Shown: in pieces, positions 16,048 to 24,528 of the stretch
Position numbering within the stretch: the stretch's first letter is position 1
Layout of the letters: the number at the start of each line of letters is the position of its first letter
Assembly (NCBI GenBank): GCA_020026285.1
Contig: JAHHQS010000029.1
Location: forward strand, 1 to 32,426
Source of the DNA: Parabacteroides sp.
GTDB taxonomy: Bacteria > Bacteroidota > Bacteroidia > Bacteroidales > Tannerellaceae
Direction of reading: 5' to 3'
Length of the DNA: 32,426 nucleotides
The notes under the pieces: model-generated
What the model was told of the DNA's origin: nothing
The model's database searches: none
Seen by the model: the letters and a program-made list of their open reading frames with translations, nothing else
Program-made: the position numbers and the translations under genes

Positions 16048-18075
16048 TTATTTAATCTTCTTCAAACATTCCAGCCACATATCAGCATGCATGTCCTGAC
16101 CTAATTTGGTAAAATGAATTCCATCTCCACGCTGCCATACCTTATCTAAAGTATCGGTATCAGGACCTAAATAAATATCCGGATATTTATCGATCAAAGC
16201 CTTCTGGGCTTCACGAATCTCGGCACTCTTTCCGTAATCCTCTTCGAGACAATGCTGATGATAACTAGCTACAGCCATCACTATAGGAGCTTTTATCCCC
16301 CGAGAACGGAATACATCACGAATCGTTTCAAACATGCGAATATAATCCTCCTTTGATGTATTCAGAATATTATCACTCTCTCCCTGATGCCACATGATAT
16401 AATCTAACTGAATCTTTTCCTTAATCAGACGATCAACAGTATTAACCAGTTTGTCATATAATTCTCCACCTTTGGCCCAGGCACCAATACGGACACCACC
16501 AACTCCGATAGGAATAATAGTAACCTTCTCGGCCATCTTAGCTTCAATCATCTTGTCTGCCAGACGAGTCCATGCATTTCCTCCATTCCCTGTTGCACCG
16601 ATTAAAGGATCAGTAGCCGGGAATAATCTACCTTCATAATAATTATAGACTTCTTTTGTTGGATGATACAATCCTTGCCCATGATTAGCAGAATTAGACT
16701 GACCGAATGTAAACAACACTTTACTATCCTTCACCTTATCCAGCGATTGAGCCTGTCGATTTTCCGCCCAATCCCGTATCATCTCTATAGATGTAAACAA
16801 AACTCCAGCTTCACCGCGGAATGTACCGGAACCTTTTGGCTCACCGGCCGGAGTATACCATTCGTAAAAGCCTTTATTTACCACAATACGTTTCAACATC
16901 GGCATTAACTCCTGATAAGCTTCCTGAATGAAACCGTTCTTTATCAATCCCTGAATCATCCGAGCGCCAAACCATGTCCAGTCACCACCATTCTGATAAC
17001 CATAGGGATACATACCTTTATTCAAAAAAGCTCCACCTGGATATGCCGGATACATTGTCAAACCGATAGTCTGAGCATGAGCCGCCTTCACATTATCCAG
17101 CATTTTCTGATTCGCCTCTTTTATTTCTTCTTTTGTAAGAAGATCAGCCAAAACAGCCACGGCTGTTCCACCGTGATAGTAAATCTTGTTTTCATCCAGA
17201 CTTTCAGAGAAAGGAGAACCATTTAAATAAATATGAGGAATGAATTTACGATTCTTCTCATCCCAAAGATGAGTACGTACATTCTTTTTCAACATATCAC
17301 GAACCCCCGTCCATTTCTGTTGTTTTGCATGATCAGTTTCAAGTTCCAGATAATTATTTATAGCCAGCACCATCATGGCATTATCATAAATATCAATAGA
17401 ATAATGAGTATTCTCATCAATTTCAACACCCCATTTATGCTCAGGCTGCACATCCCCCCAATCTGCTGTAGTTGCACCTATCAACAATCCGTATTGTTTA
17501 TTAAACTTTTCGTTCATCAGGTAATCCAAAGCCCATTCCAGACGATCAATCACCGTCTTGCCGGCCACTTTTTTCTGAAGATAGTTCTTATTTCCGCTTC
17601 TCTTTACATATTTATATACAGCTTGTACCAAAGAAGCTTCCTGATCGGTTTCAACAGTGTTCTTATGAGCAGCATAACGAGATTCGGTTTCTGACAAACG
17701 ATATTTATATCCATCTTTATTATTCAGGTTCGCTTTCTTGATATCAATAAAACCATCAACAATATCTCCCTTTTTCCCTTGAAAATGAAAGAATGTATTC
17801 AGATTGGAACGAATAGCTTCGTCAGGCATCACTTCCATTGCCAGTTCTATAAAGGTATTATAGTCACGGATCCATACTTCACCATATCCGTCGCCAGCAT
17901 TAAATCCAGTGGATACCACTTTCCGAGCCATCTGTTCAACCTCGTCCATCACATTCTCCATCAGAATATTTTTCTGAAGGATATGGACTTCATCAGCCGA
18001 TTGCTGTGCTCCGGCTGTAAGAGAAAAAGCCAGTCCAGCCATACCGGATATAAATAAATGTCTTAATCTTATCAT
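16048..18075 (-). CDS. Secreted glycosidase-like (six-hairpin) / sialate-O-acetylesterase-like fusion protein
   Basis: The 675-residue protein has a signal peptide (about 1-23, ending TAGAQ). Residues 30-440 look like an (alpha/alpha)6 six-hairpin glycosidase: GEVWIRDYNTF (65-75), DWGDVQPEHKWGVEID (205-220), YGYQNGGDWTWFGARM (358-373) and GFYEWYTPAGEPKGSG (402-417). Residues 450-675 form a SASA/SGNH-type carbohydrate esterase with FGQSN (Ser460), WHQGESDN (562-569) and DGIHF (Asp651, His654). The combination would remove a sugar and an O-acyl group from the same glycan, but the exact glycoside hydrolase family and the substrate cannot be named from sight. It is transcribed alone, without SusC/SusD neighbours. 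Asp205/Glu212 or Glu405 could be catalytic acids; this is a guess. Confidence 0.78.
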   Translation of the reverse strand: MIRLRHLFISGMAGLAFSLTAGAQQSADEVHILQKNILMENVMDEVEQMARKVVSTGFNAGDGYGEVWIRDYNTFIELAMEVMPDEAIRSNLNTFFHFQGKKGDIVDGFIDIKKANLNNKDGYKYRLSETESRYAAHKNTVETDQEASLVQAVYKYVKRSGNKNYLQKKVAGKTVIDRLEWALDYLMNEKFNKQYGLLIGATTADWGDVQPEHKWGVEIDENTHYSIDIYDNAMMVLAINNYLELETDHAKQQKWTGVRDMLKKNVRTHLWDEKNRKFIPHIYLNGSPFSESLDENKIYYHGGTAVAVLADLLTKEEIKEANQKMLDNVKAAHAQTIGLTMYPAYPGGAFLNKGMYPYGYQNGGDWTWFGARMIQGLIKNGFIQEAYQELMPMLKRIVVNKGFYEWYTPAGEPKGSGTFRGEAGVLFTSIEMIRDWAENRQAQSLDKVKDSKVLFTFGQSNSANHGQGLYHPTKEVYNYYEGRLFPATDPLIGATGNGGNAWTRLADKMIEAKMAEKVTIIPIGVGGVRIGAWAKGGELYDKLVNTVDRLIKEKIQLDYIMWHQGESDNILNTSKEDYIRMFETIRDVFRSRGIKAPIVMAVASYHQHCLEEDYGKSAEIREAQKALIDKYPDIYLGPDTDTLDKVWQRGDGIHFTKLGQDMHADMWLECLKKIK

Positions 18076-18108
18076 AATTGTATAAAATGTTATAAATTCT
18101 TTTGTTTA

Positions 18109-18116
18109 CAAAAATA
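18109..18116 (-). promoter_or_regulatory. -7 promoter element of the glycosidase/esterase gene
   Basis: TATTTTTG on the minus strand fits TAnnTTTG and is 33 bp upstream of the start codon at 18075. Confidence 0.45.
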
Positions 18117-18214
18117 CTAGTTAATTTAAATTTCCTTACAGTAATTTTTACCGAATCATAAGTCAAATATTATTTTTTTAAGATTCTTAATCAAAGAAAA
18201 ATCTCTCTCAAATA

Positions 18215-18243
18215 TTTGAAGAACCAATATTTTATTAACTTTG
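18215..18243 (+). promoter_or_regulatory. Promoter of the GATase-like fragment / GuaA-like pair
   Basis: TTTG at 18215-18218, a 17-bp spacer and TAACTTTG at 18236-18243 give a Bacteroidetes-type promoter. The in-frame TTG at 18241 lies inside the -7 box and so cannot be the start codon of the first gene. Confidence 0.55.
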
Positions 18244-18270
18244 CAGCGTCAATTTAATAAATACAATTGC

Positions 18271-18642
18271 ATGCACGAAATACGTATCATTTTAGATTTC
18301 GATTCGCTGAAGGCCCAATTAATTGACAGAAGGGCCAAAGTATTAAATATGCACTGCAATTACGTTCCTCAAAACAAGTTTCCACTTGCAAATACCGATG
18401 TAAATAATCTGTATCAATCGGTAAATCCTACTTCTGTCTGTACATTTAAATCCTTCCATGCCGATTTGAACCGGAATAAAAGGAAAATAAATGGTATTTC
18501 TAACATCCTTTACGATGGAAATATTGTTACATACTTATATAGAGGTGGATATAAACTTGTAAACTCTCGTAAAGATGGATTATTCCATCCGACTGCTAAT
18601 TTGATATATAATAATTTAACTGATTTTTTTACTAAACAATAA
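18271..18642 (+). CDS. GuaA glutaminase-domain-like small protein without the catalytic cysteine
   Basis: The 123-residue protein resembles the N-terminus of full-length Bacteroidetes GuaA: IILDFDSLKAQLIDRR aligns with the family's IILDFGSQ..QLI.RR, and VPQNKFP with its VPYNKFP. Further on, PTSV, DLNRNKRK and GISNILYD match the positions of SPfSV, DLsEIRGK and GICYG. The cysteine nucleophile of GICYG is absent, and the protein ends before the His-Glu part of the triad. It is therefore either a decayed GATase relic or a non-catalytic partner. It has a promoter of its own and ends 17 bp before the GuaA-like gene, with AGGAGAA in between. The alignment is from memory of GuaA and should be run properly. 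Confidence 0.65.
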   Translation: MHEIRIILDFDSLKAQLIDRRAKVLNMHCNYVPQNKFPLANTDVNNLYQSVNPTSVCTFKSFHADLNRNKRKINGISNILYDGNIVTYLYRGGYKLVNSRKDGLFHPTANLIYNNLTDFFTKQ

Positions 18643-18659
18643 TAACAGGAGAAGTATCT

Positions 18660-19967
18660 ATGAAACAAGATATGATTATCATCCTAGACTTAGGTAGTCA
18701 TGAAAATACGGTTTTGGCTAGAGCCATCCGTGCATTAGGTGTTTATAGCGAAATTTATCCGCACGACATCACTGCTGAAGAAGTTAAAAACTTACCAAAT
18801 GTAAAAGGTATCATTATTAATGGCGGTCCTAACAATGTAATCGACGGAGTAGAAATCGATGTACGCCCTGAAATTTATTCTTTGGGTCTTCCTGTTATGG
18901 CAGCAAGTCATGACAAAGCTCAATGTGCAGTTAAGTTAGCTGAATTCACCGATGATATTGAAGCTATTAAAACAGCTGTTAAATCATTCGTATTCGACGA
19001 ATGTAAAGCTGAAGCAAACTGGAACATGACTAACTTCGTTAATGACCAGATTGAATTAATCAAACGTCAGGTAGGCGACAAGAAAGTTTTGTTAGCACTT
19101 TCCGGAGGCGTTGATAGTTCTGTTGTTGCTGCTTTATTATTGAAAGCAATCGGTAACAATTTGGTTTGTGTTCATGTTAATCATGGTCTGATGCGTAAGG
19201 GTGAATCAGAAGATGTTGTTGAAGTATTCAAGAATCAGTTAAATGCAAATCTTGTATACGTTGATGCAACTGAACGTTTCTTAAGCAAATTGGAAAATGT
19301 TGCTGATCCAGAAGAAAAACGTAAGATTATCGGTGGCGAATTTATTCGAGTATTCGAAGAAGAAGCACGTAAACTTGACGGTATCGATTTCTTAGGTCAG
19401 GGAACTATCTATCCTGATATCGTAGAAAGCGGAACTAAAACTGCAAAAATGGTTAAGTCTCACCACAACGTAGGTGGTCTTCCTGAAGATTTACAATTTG
19501 AATTGGTAGAACCATTACGCCAGTTGTTCAAAGATGAAGTTCGTGCCTGTGGTTTGGAATTAGGCTTACCATACGAAATGGTATTCCGTCAGCCATTCCC
19601 TGGACCAGGTTTAGGTGTTCGTTGTCTGGGTGCTATTACTCGTGACAGATTGGAAGCTGTTCGTGAATCTGACGCTATCCTACGCGATGAATTCAAGAAA
19701 GCAGGTCTTGATAAAACAGTTTGGCAGTACTTCACAATTGTTCCTGATTTCAAATCTGTTGGTGTTAGAGACAATGCTCGTTCATTTGACTGGCCAGTTA
19801 TCATCCGTGCGGTCAATACAGTTGACGCAATGACTGCTACCATTGAACCAATTGCATGGCCTATCCTAATGAAGATTACAGATCGTATTTTGAAAGAGGT
19901 TAAATCTGTTAACCGTGTATGCTACGATCTTTCTCCGAAACCAAATGCTACAATCGAATGGGAATAA
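18660..19967 (+). CDS. guaA: GMP synthetase-like protein with truncated, non-catalytic glutaminase domain
   Basis: The 435-residue protein has a complete PP-loop ATPase domain (LALSGGVDSSVVAALLLKAIG, P-loop at 148-154; KSHHNVGGLPED) and a GuaA dimerisation domain (RQPFPGPGLGVR; C-terminus KPNATIEWE). Usual GuaA proteins are about 510-525 residues. The missing part is in the N-terminal glutaminase: where GICYG is expected there is AASHD (81-85), and the sequence then jumps to the segment just before the ATPase domain, removing the His and Glu of the triad. By family knowledge it could only use free ammonia or ammonia from a partner. The usual WAxLP near the C-terminus reads TIEPIAW, so XMP binding may also be altered. 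A strong RBS (AGGAGAA) precedes it. A separate full GuaA elsewhere in the genome is likely but unseen. Confidence 0.8.
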   Translation: MKQDMIIILDLGSHENTVLARAIRALGVYSEIYPHDITAEEVKNLPNVKGIIINGGPNNVIDGVEIDVRPEIYSLGLPVMAASHDKAQCAVKLAEFTDDIEAIKTAVKSFVFDECKAEANWNMTNFVNDQIELIKRQVGDKKVLLALSGGVDSSVVAALLLKAIGNNLVCVHVNHGLMRKGESEDVVEVFKNQLNANLVYVDATERFLSKLENVADPEEKRKIIGGEFIRVFEEEARKLDGIDFLGQGTIYPDIVESGTKTAKMVKSHHNVGGLPEDLQFELVEPLRQLFKDEVRACGLELGLPYEMVFRQPFPGPGLGVRCLGAITRDRLEAVRESDAILRDEFKKAGLDKTVWQYFTIVPDFKSVGVRDNARSFDWPVIIRAVNTVDAMTATIEPIAWPILMKITDRILKEVKSVNRVCYDLSPKPNATIEWE

Positions 19968-19992
19968 TTCCAGATTATTCAAAACATACAAT

Positions 19993-20025
19993 AAAAGCTC
20001 ATTCCATAACGGAATGAGCTTTTTT
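19993..20025 (+). terminator. Intrinsic terminator after the GuaA-like gene
   Basis: AAAAGCTCATTCC and GGAATGAGCTTTT form a perfect 13-bp stem with a 5-nt loop, followed by T's, 26 bp after the stop codon. Confidence 0.88.
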
Positions 20026-20085
20026 ATTATCCTTTAATTGAATTCACCGTCGGATTTCTTGTAAAAGAAAAATGGTAAAAAAGAA

Positions 20086-20126
20086 ACGGGCACCGACTTT
20101 ATAAAAATCATAAAGTCAATGCCCGT
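20086..20126 (-). terminator. Intrinsic terminator of the AspT/YidE-type transporter gene
   Basis: ACGGGCA/TGCCCGT (7 bp) and GACTTTAT/ATAAAGTC (8 bp) stack with a 2-nt internal loop. On the minus strand the hairpin is followed by a T-rich run and lies 22 bp after the stop codon. Confidence 0.75.
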
Positions 20127-20147
20127 AAAATTTATTTTTACAAAATA

Positions 20148-21824
20148 TTAAGCGAAGAACAAAATCATTAACTGAGCAGTTAATACTCGCAAGAACATTG
20201 TCAACGGATAAACAGTTGCATAACCTACTGAAGGAGCGTCGTTACCTGCAGTTGCATTTGAATAAGCTAATGCTGGTGGATCTGTTGTACTACCAGCTAT
20301 TAATCCCATCAAGGTAAAATAATTTATCTTAAATATCTTACGAGCAATACAACCAATAATCAACAATGGAACTACTGTTATAATGAAACCATAACCAATC
20401 CAAGCATAACCTCCACCGTTTACAATAGTATCAATAAATCCTTCTCCAGCACCGATACCAACACAGGCAAGGAAGATAGCAATACCTATTTCACGTAACA
20501 AAAAGTTTGCACTTTGAGTAGTATATGTAACCAATTTATAATGGTAACCGAAACGACTGATCAGGATAGATACAATCAACGGACCGCCAGCCAAACCTAA
20601 TTTTACCGGCTGTGGAATACCAGGGAATGTAAATGGAATACTTCCCAGGATGATACCTAATGCAATACCAACAAAAATTGTAATCAAGTTTGGTTCGTTC
20701 AAACGTTTCAAAGAGTTACCCAATACTTTTTCTACATTAGCTACAGAAGTTTCAGTACCAACAACGTTTACACGGTCACCAACCTGTAAAGTCAAATTTG
20801 GTTTTGCAACCAAATCAACACCGGCACGATTGATACGGGTAATATTGATACCATATAATTTACGCAAGTTCAATTCGCCTAGACGCTTTCCATTAAGATC
20901 TGATTTAGTAACCAGAATTCGACGATTGATGAACTGGCTTTCCATACGGATCCACTGCTTACGTTCCATGTCTATTGACTCACCAATGAACATCTTGATT
21001 TTTTCTGCGTCCTGTTCAGTAGTAATCACGAAGATCTTATCGTTCTCATTAAGAACTGTAGAAGCAGAAGCAATCTCAATCTTCTTGTTTGAGTCGCGCC
21101 AGATACGAGAAATAACGAAATCTGTATGTTCTAACAATCCTGAAATTTCAGCAACCGACTTATTGAAAACTGCCGGATTCTTAACAACCAAAGAGATTGG
21201 AATAGCTCCGTTAGTATGTGATGTTTCAGCTTCTTCCAATTGAGCATTTTCTTTTTCAAAAGACACTCTAAAGATATAACGGATTAAAATGATTGACAGG
21301 ATAATACCAACAACACCTAACGGATAAGCAACTGCATAACCTAATGGAATTGAATTTTCTGCAACCCCATACATATCAGTATATGCTTGCTGAGCAGCAC
21401 CCAACCCCGGAGTATTAGTAACAGCACCAGATAAAATACCAACCATTGTAGGAATTGGAATACCTGTGATAAAATGAATAATCAAAGCAGTAACAACACC
21501 TAGAAAAACAATTCCACATGCCAACATGTTCAATGTTACTCCACCTTCTTTAAAAGAAGAGAAAAATCCAGGTCCAACCTGCATACCAACTGAGTACACA
21601 AATAAAATCAAACCGAATTCCTTGAAGAAATGCAACACTTCCGGATTCATTGTAATACCGAAATGCCCCATTACAATACCGACAAACAATACAAGCGTAA
21701 TACCTAATGATACCCCAAAAATCTTTACTTTTCCTAATTGGATACCTAACGCAATTACAAATGATAATAATAAAACGGAGTGCGCTATGCCTTGCCCCCA
21801 AATTAAATCATTTACCCAATCCAT
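20148..21824 (-). CDS. AspT/YidE-family putative transporter with two TrkA-C domains
   Basis: The 558-residue protein has two five- or six-helix membrane halves flanking two soluble TrkA-C (RCK_C) domains: about residues 200-285 ([20 protein letters not shown]) and 290-370 ([20 protein letters not shown]). Both membrane halves carry related glycine-rich segments with [12 protein letters not shown] and [11 protein letters not shown], the duplicated signature of the aspartate:alanine exchanger family. The substrate is unknown; YidE/YbjL proteins are largely uncharacterised, although some relatives exchange aspartate or succinate. I chose the start [13 protein letters not shown] longer frame open to 21896 runs across the predicted promoter (-7 box at 21866-21873) and cannot be translated from it. 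Confidence 0.85.
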   Translation of the reverse strand: MDWVNDLIWGQGIAHSVLLLSFVIALGIQLGKVKIFGVSLGITLVLFVGIVMGHFGITMNPEVLHFFKEFGLILFVYSVGMQVGPGFFSSFKEGGVTLNMLACGIVFLGVVTALIIHFITGIPIPTMVGILSGAVTNTPGLGAAQQAYTDMYGVAENSIPLGYAVAYPLGVVGIILSIILIRYIFRVSFEKENAQLEEAETSHTNGAIPISLVVKNPAVFNKSVAEISGLLEHTDFVISRIWRDSNKKIEIASASTVLNENDKIFVITTEQDAEKIKMFIGESIDMERKQWIRMESQFINRRILVTKSDLNGKRLGELNLRKLYGINITRINRAGVDLVAKPNLTLQVGDRVNVVGTETSVANVEKVLGNSLKRLNEPNLITIFVGIALGIILGSIPFTFPGIPQPVKLGLAGGPLIVSILISRFGYHYKLVTYTTQSANFLLREIGIAIFLACVGIGAGEGFIDTIVNGGGYAWIGYGFIITVVPLLIIGCIARKIFKINYFTLMGLIAGSTTDPPALAYSNATAGNDAPSVGYATVYPLTMFLRVLTAQLMILFFA

Positions 21825-21865
21825 ATAATAAATATTAAAAAACTTAAATTCCTTCAATGAGGGCG

Positions 21866-21896
21866 CAAAGTTAACACTTAATTTTTGTTCTACCAA
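21866..21896 (-). promoter_or_regulatory. Promoter of the AspT/YidE-type transporter gene
   Basis: TTG at 21894-21896 and TAACTTTG at 21866-21873 on the minus strand, 20 bp apart, match the Bacteroidetes promoter. This fixes the start at 21824. Confidence 0.6.
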
Positions 21897-21905
21897 TTTA
21901 ATGAT

Positions 21906-21913
21906 TAACTTTA
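21906..21913 (+). promoter_or_regulatory. -7-like element of the cyclophilin gene
   Basis: TAACTTTA differs from TAnnTTTG only in the last base and lies 19 bp before the start codon. Confidence 0.35.
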
Positions 21914-21932
21914 CCCCAATAATATATAAAGT

Positions 21933-22748
21933 ATGAAACGACTAATCCTATTATTTATCTTTTGCCTGGTTATTTCAGTCAATTTCCCCGCAAATGCCAA
22001 TGAACCTGTTGTAACTATCACAACTAATGTGGGAGTTATGAAAGCCAAATTATATAATAATGTACCCAATCATGTAAAACATTTTATAGCAAGAGCTCAG
22101 AAAGGAGAATATAATGGAACTCTTTTCACTCGTGTCATCAAAGACTTCATGATCCAGGGAGGGGCTCCCGATTCAAAAAACGCATCTCCTGGAGTTCGTA
22201 TAGGATTCGGAGATAAAAGTGCTGAAATTCTTCCTGAATTACGCCCGGAATATTTTCATAAGAAAGGAGCTTTAGCTGCTCCACGACAGAATGACGATGT
22301 CAATCCGGAAAAGAAATCAGATATGTCGCAATTCTTTATTGTAGAAGGTAAAGTTTATCGAAATGGTGAACTTGATACGCTTGAAAGAATCAAAAATCAG
22401 AAAATCAGAAAAAAAGCTCTTGACTTATATTACCGTCCTGTCAAGGTTCAAATGCAAATGTTAAAGATGGATAATCCAAGAGAGTTTAACAAACGGGTTG
22501 TTGAAATTAATGCAAAAATAGATTCAATGATTCTGGCCACTCCCGGGCATCTTGTTTTTACAGAAGAACAACGAAAAGCTTACACTACAATTGGTGGCTG
22601 CCACCATCTGGATGGAATCTATACAATTTTTGGAGAGTTAACGGAAGGTTTTGATGTACTTGATCAGATTTCCGCACAGAAGACAGACAAGTATAACCGT
22701 CCTCTAAAAGATATCCGAATTATAAACATTAAAGTAGAGAATAATTAA
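21933..22748 (+). CDS. Exported cyclophilin-type peptidyl-prolyl isomerase with a large insertion
   Basis: The 271-residue protein has a signal peptide (about 1-22, ending PANANE). The cyclophilin fold is recognised by [30 protein letters not shown] (catalytic Arg of the FxRVI motif) and SQFFIV, and at the end by [21 protein letters not shown]. Between SQFFIV and the last strands there are about 80 extra, highly charged helical residues (about 137-215), absent from small bacterial cyclophilins. It should catalyse Pro isomerisation in the periplasm; the insertion may be a client-binding arm. The gene is followed at 3 bp by a small unknown gene, so the two are co-transcribed. Confidence 0.85.
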   Translation: MKRLILLFIFCLVISVNFPANANEPVVTITTNVGVMKAKLYNNVPNHVKHFIARAQKGEYNGTLFTRVIKDFMIQGGAPDSKNASPGVRIGFGDKSAEILPELRPEYFHKKGALAAPRQNDDVNPEKKSDMSQFFIVEGKVYRNGELDTLERIKNQKIRKKALDLYYRPVKVQMQMLKMDNPREFNKRVVEINAKIDSMILATPGHLVFTEEQRKAYTTIGGCHHLDGIYTIFGELTEGFDVLDQISAQKTDKYNRPLKDIRIINIKVENN

Positions 22749-22751
22749 ATC

Positions 22752-23150
22752 ATGCTGAAGAGAGATTTTATCATGGTTCAAATAGAAGAACTGGGTAAAG
22801 CTATTGCCCAGCTTGTTTTTAATCGACAAAACGGAAATAACAATAATGAAAATCCTGAAATAATCGGCAATATTTATCATTCCCTTAAAACAGATTTAAG
22901 CTTTTTACTAAGTCATACTCCAAAGGAGATAGAAGATGAATTAAATCAGGATGATGGCTGTGGATTACAAAGAATGGAACTGACAGCCAAAGTTCTTATT
23001 GAGGAAAGTTATCTATCAAGTATCCCAATACCGATATTAAATAAAGCACAGGAACTATTGTATTACTTACAAATTCATGATAATACATATTCGATAGAAC
23101 GGATGATGCTGCTTCAGGAGATTGAACATGAAATAAACCGACAGAGCTAA
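22752..23150 (+). CDS. Small soluble protein of unknown function
   Basis: I do not recognise this protein. It is about 132 residues, acidic and predicted all-helical, without signal peptide or membrane segments. It includes IEELGKAIAQLVF near the start and ELLYYLQIHDNTYSIERMML near the end. An in-frame ATG at 22773 (MVQIEELGKA) is preceded by GAAGAGAGA and could be the true start, giving 125 residues. It lies 3 bp after the cyclophilin gene; a functional link is not proven. Confidence 0.6.
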   Translation: MLKRDFIMVQIEELGKAIAQLVFNRQNGNNNNENPEIIGNIYHSLKTDLSFLLSHTPKEIEDELNQDDGCGLQRMELTAKVLIEESYLSSIPIPILNKAQELLYYLQIHDNTYSIERMMLLQEIEHEINRQS

Positions 23151-23177
23151 TATCACATTATTCACCAATGTGATATT
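23149..23177. terminator. Hairpin shared by two convergent stop codons
   Basis: AATATCACATT (23149-23159) and AATGTGATATT (23167-23177) form a perfect 11-bp stem with a 7-nt loop. It overlaps both the stop codon of the small unknown gene (23148-23150) and that of the response regulator (23158-23160). There is no T tract on either strand, so termination is only suggested; it may instead protect 3' ends. Confidence 0.45.
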
Positions 23178-24507
23178 GCTTCAGTTTATTATATAAAGTC
23201 TTTCGATCAATACCTAACATATGAGAAGCTTTAGTTTTATTATTCCCACATACTTCTAAAGCCTTACGGATTTTATCAATCTCTTCATTTTCACTTCGCA
23301 GATGCTCCACTAAAGGTTTTGCCTTTTCATTTTCTTTTAACTCATCAGGCAGTTCCGCCAATGTTATAAATTTGCCTTTAGCTAACAATGTTGCATAACG
23401 AATTACATTCTTCATCTGACGTAAATTACCAGGCCAGCTATATGCCTGAAATAATTTGATTGTTTCAGAATCAAATCCAATTACATCCTTCTTTAATTCG
23501 ACATTTGCCAAATCCAAGAAATTATTAGCAAATAACATCAAATCCTCCTGACGTTCACACAGGTCAGGTATACGAATGGTAAATTCATTAATTCGATGAT
23601 ATAGGTCTTCTCTGAAATTGCCATCCTCTATTGCTTGTCGTAGATTTTCATTTGTGGCCGAAACTAAACGCACGTTAATAGGAATTTCCTGATTACTACC
23701 AATCGGACGTACCTTTCTCTCCTGCAGCGCACGTAATAGCTGAACTTGCACTTCGTATGTCAAGTTCCCTATTTCATCCAAGAACAAAGTACCACCTTGA
23801 GCCGCGACGAAAGCTCCGACTTTGTTATCTATTGCTCCAGTAAATGAACCTTTAACGTGACCAAAGAACTCTGAAGCTGCCAGATCTTTTGGAATAGCTC
23901 CACAATCTACAGCTACAAAAGGCGCTTTCTGTCGATTACTCTGCTCATGAATTCTCCGGGCAACATATTCTTTTCCTGTACCACTTGAACCATTAATCAA
24001 AACAGACATATCCGTTGGAGCAACCAAACGAACATGCTCGTACATCAATACAGCTGCAGGACTGACTCCTTCAATATATGGATTCGAAATAATTGTTGAT
24101 TGTTTCTTTGATTGATTTTCTTTTAAGTCAATAGCCTTTTCTTCGGGAACGTCCAATATTTCCTTAATCTTGGCAAGTAGTTCCTCCGGATTGACAGGCT
24201 TTGATATATAATCCGAAGCACCTAATTTTATAGCCTGAACCGCCGTCTGAATATCAGCATGGCCGGTCATCATAATCAGTGCTATTTGAGGATAAGTTTT
24301 TTTCAACCATTTAAGCAAATCAATGCCATCTTGATCCGGCAACCTTAAATCAGAAAGAATTAACTGAAATGCTTTATTTTCGATACATTTCTTGGCTTCC
24401 TGAACAGATGTTAAAGTTTGAACATCAAAGCCTTTTCTTCCTAACCAGGTTTTTAACATCAATGAAAAAGTAATATCATCTTCTACTATTAAAATAGATG
24501 GCTGCAT
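23158..24507 (-). CDS. NtrC-type sigma54-dependent response regulator
   Basis: From the chosen start (MQPSILIVEDD) the 449-residue protein has a receiver domain (about 4-118, phosphoacceptor Asp53 in LILSDLRLPDQDG). An AAA+ domain follows, with Walker A GSSGTGKE (173-180), the sigma54-contact loop GSFTGA (220-225, usually GAFTGA) and Walker B LFLDEIG (241-247). A Fis-type helix-turn-helix closes the protein (CGNNKTKASHMLGIDRKTLY). It activates RpoN promoters after phosphorylation. No histidine kinase is encoded beside it in this window, so its partner must be elsewhere. A TTG at 24529-24531 extends the frame but lies within the -7 box and is rejected as start. Confidence 0.9.
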   Translation of the reverse strand: MQPSILIVEDDITFSLMLKTWLGRKGFDVQTLTSVQEAKKCIENKAFQLILSDLRLPDQDGIDLLKWLKKTYPQIALIMMTGHADIQTAVQAIKLGASDYISKPVNPEELLAKIKEILDVPEEKAIDLKENQSKKQSTIISNPYIEGVSPAAVLMYEHVRLVAPTDMSVLINGSSGTGKEYVARRIHEQSNRQKAPFVAVDCGAIPKDLAASEFFGHVKGSFTGAIDNKVGAFVAAQGGTLFLDEIGNLTYEVQVQLLRALQERKVRPIGSNQEIPINVRLVSATNENLRQAIEDGNFREDLYHRINEFTIRIPDLCERQEDLMLFANNFLDLANVELKKDVIGFDSETIKLFQAYSWPGNLRQMKNVIRYATLLAKGKFITLAELPDELKENEKAKPLVEHLRSENEEIDKIRKALEVCGNNKTKASHMLGIDRKTLYNKLKQYHIGE

Positions 24508-24528
24508 ACAAATAAGTTTTTCTCTTGA

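Noticed and set aside
17233..17694. A 153-codon plus-strand frame
   Set aside because: It lies wholly antisense to the glycosidase/esterase gene, whose motifs are clear, and has no start signals.
18241..18270. TTG start extending the GATase-like fragment by ten codons
   Set aside because: The TTG is part of the -7 box TAACTTTG and would be upstream of the transcript.
18660..19967. Frameshift or sequencing error as cause of the short GuaA glutaminase
   Set aside because: The frame is uninterrupted through the junction, the residues after the gap align in frame with the normal linker, and the catalytic Cys site is replaced rather than cut.
20650..21243. A 197-codon plus-strand frame
   Set aside because: It is antisense to the TrkA-C domains of the transporter gene; low-complexity Ser/Arg/Ile composition is typical of a shadow frame.
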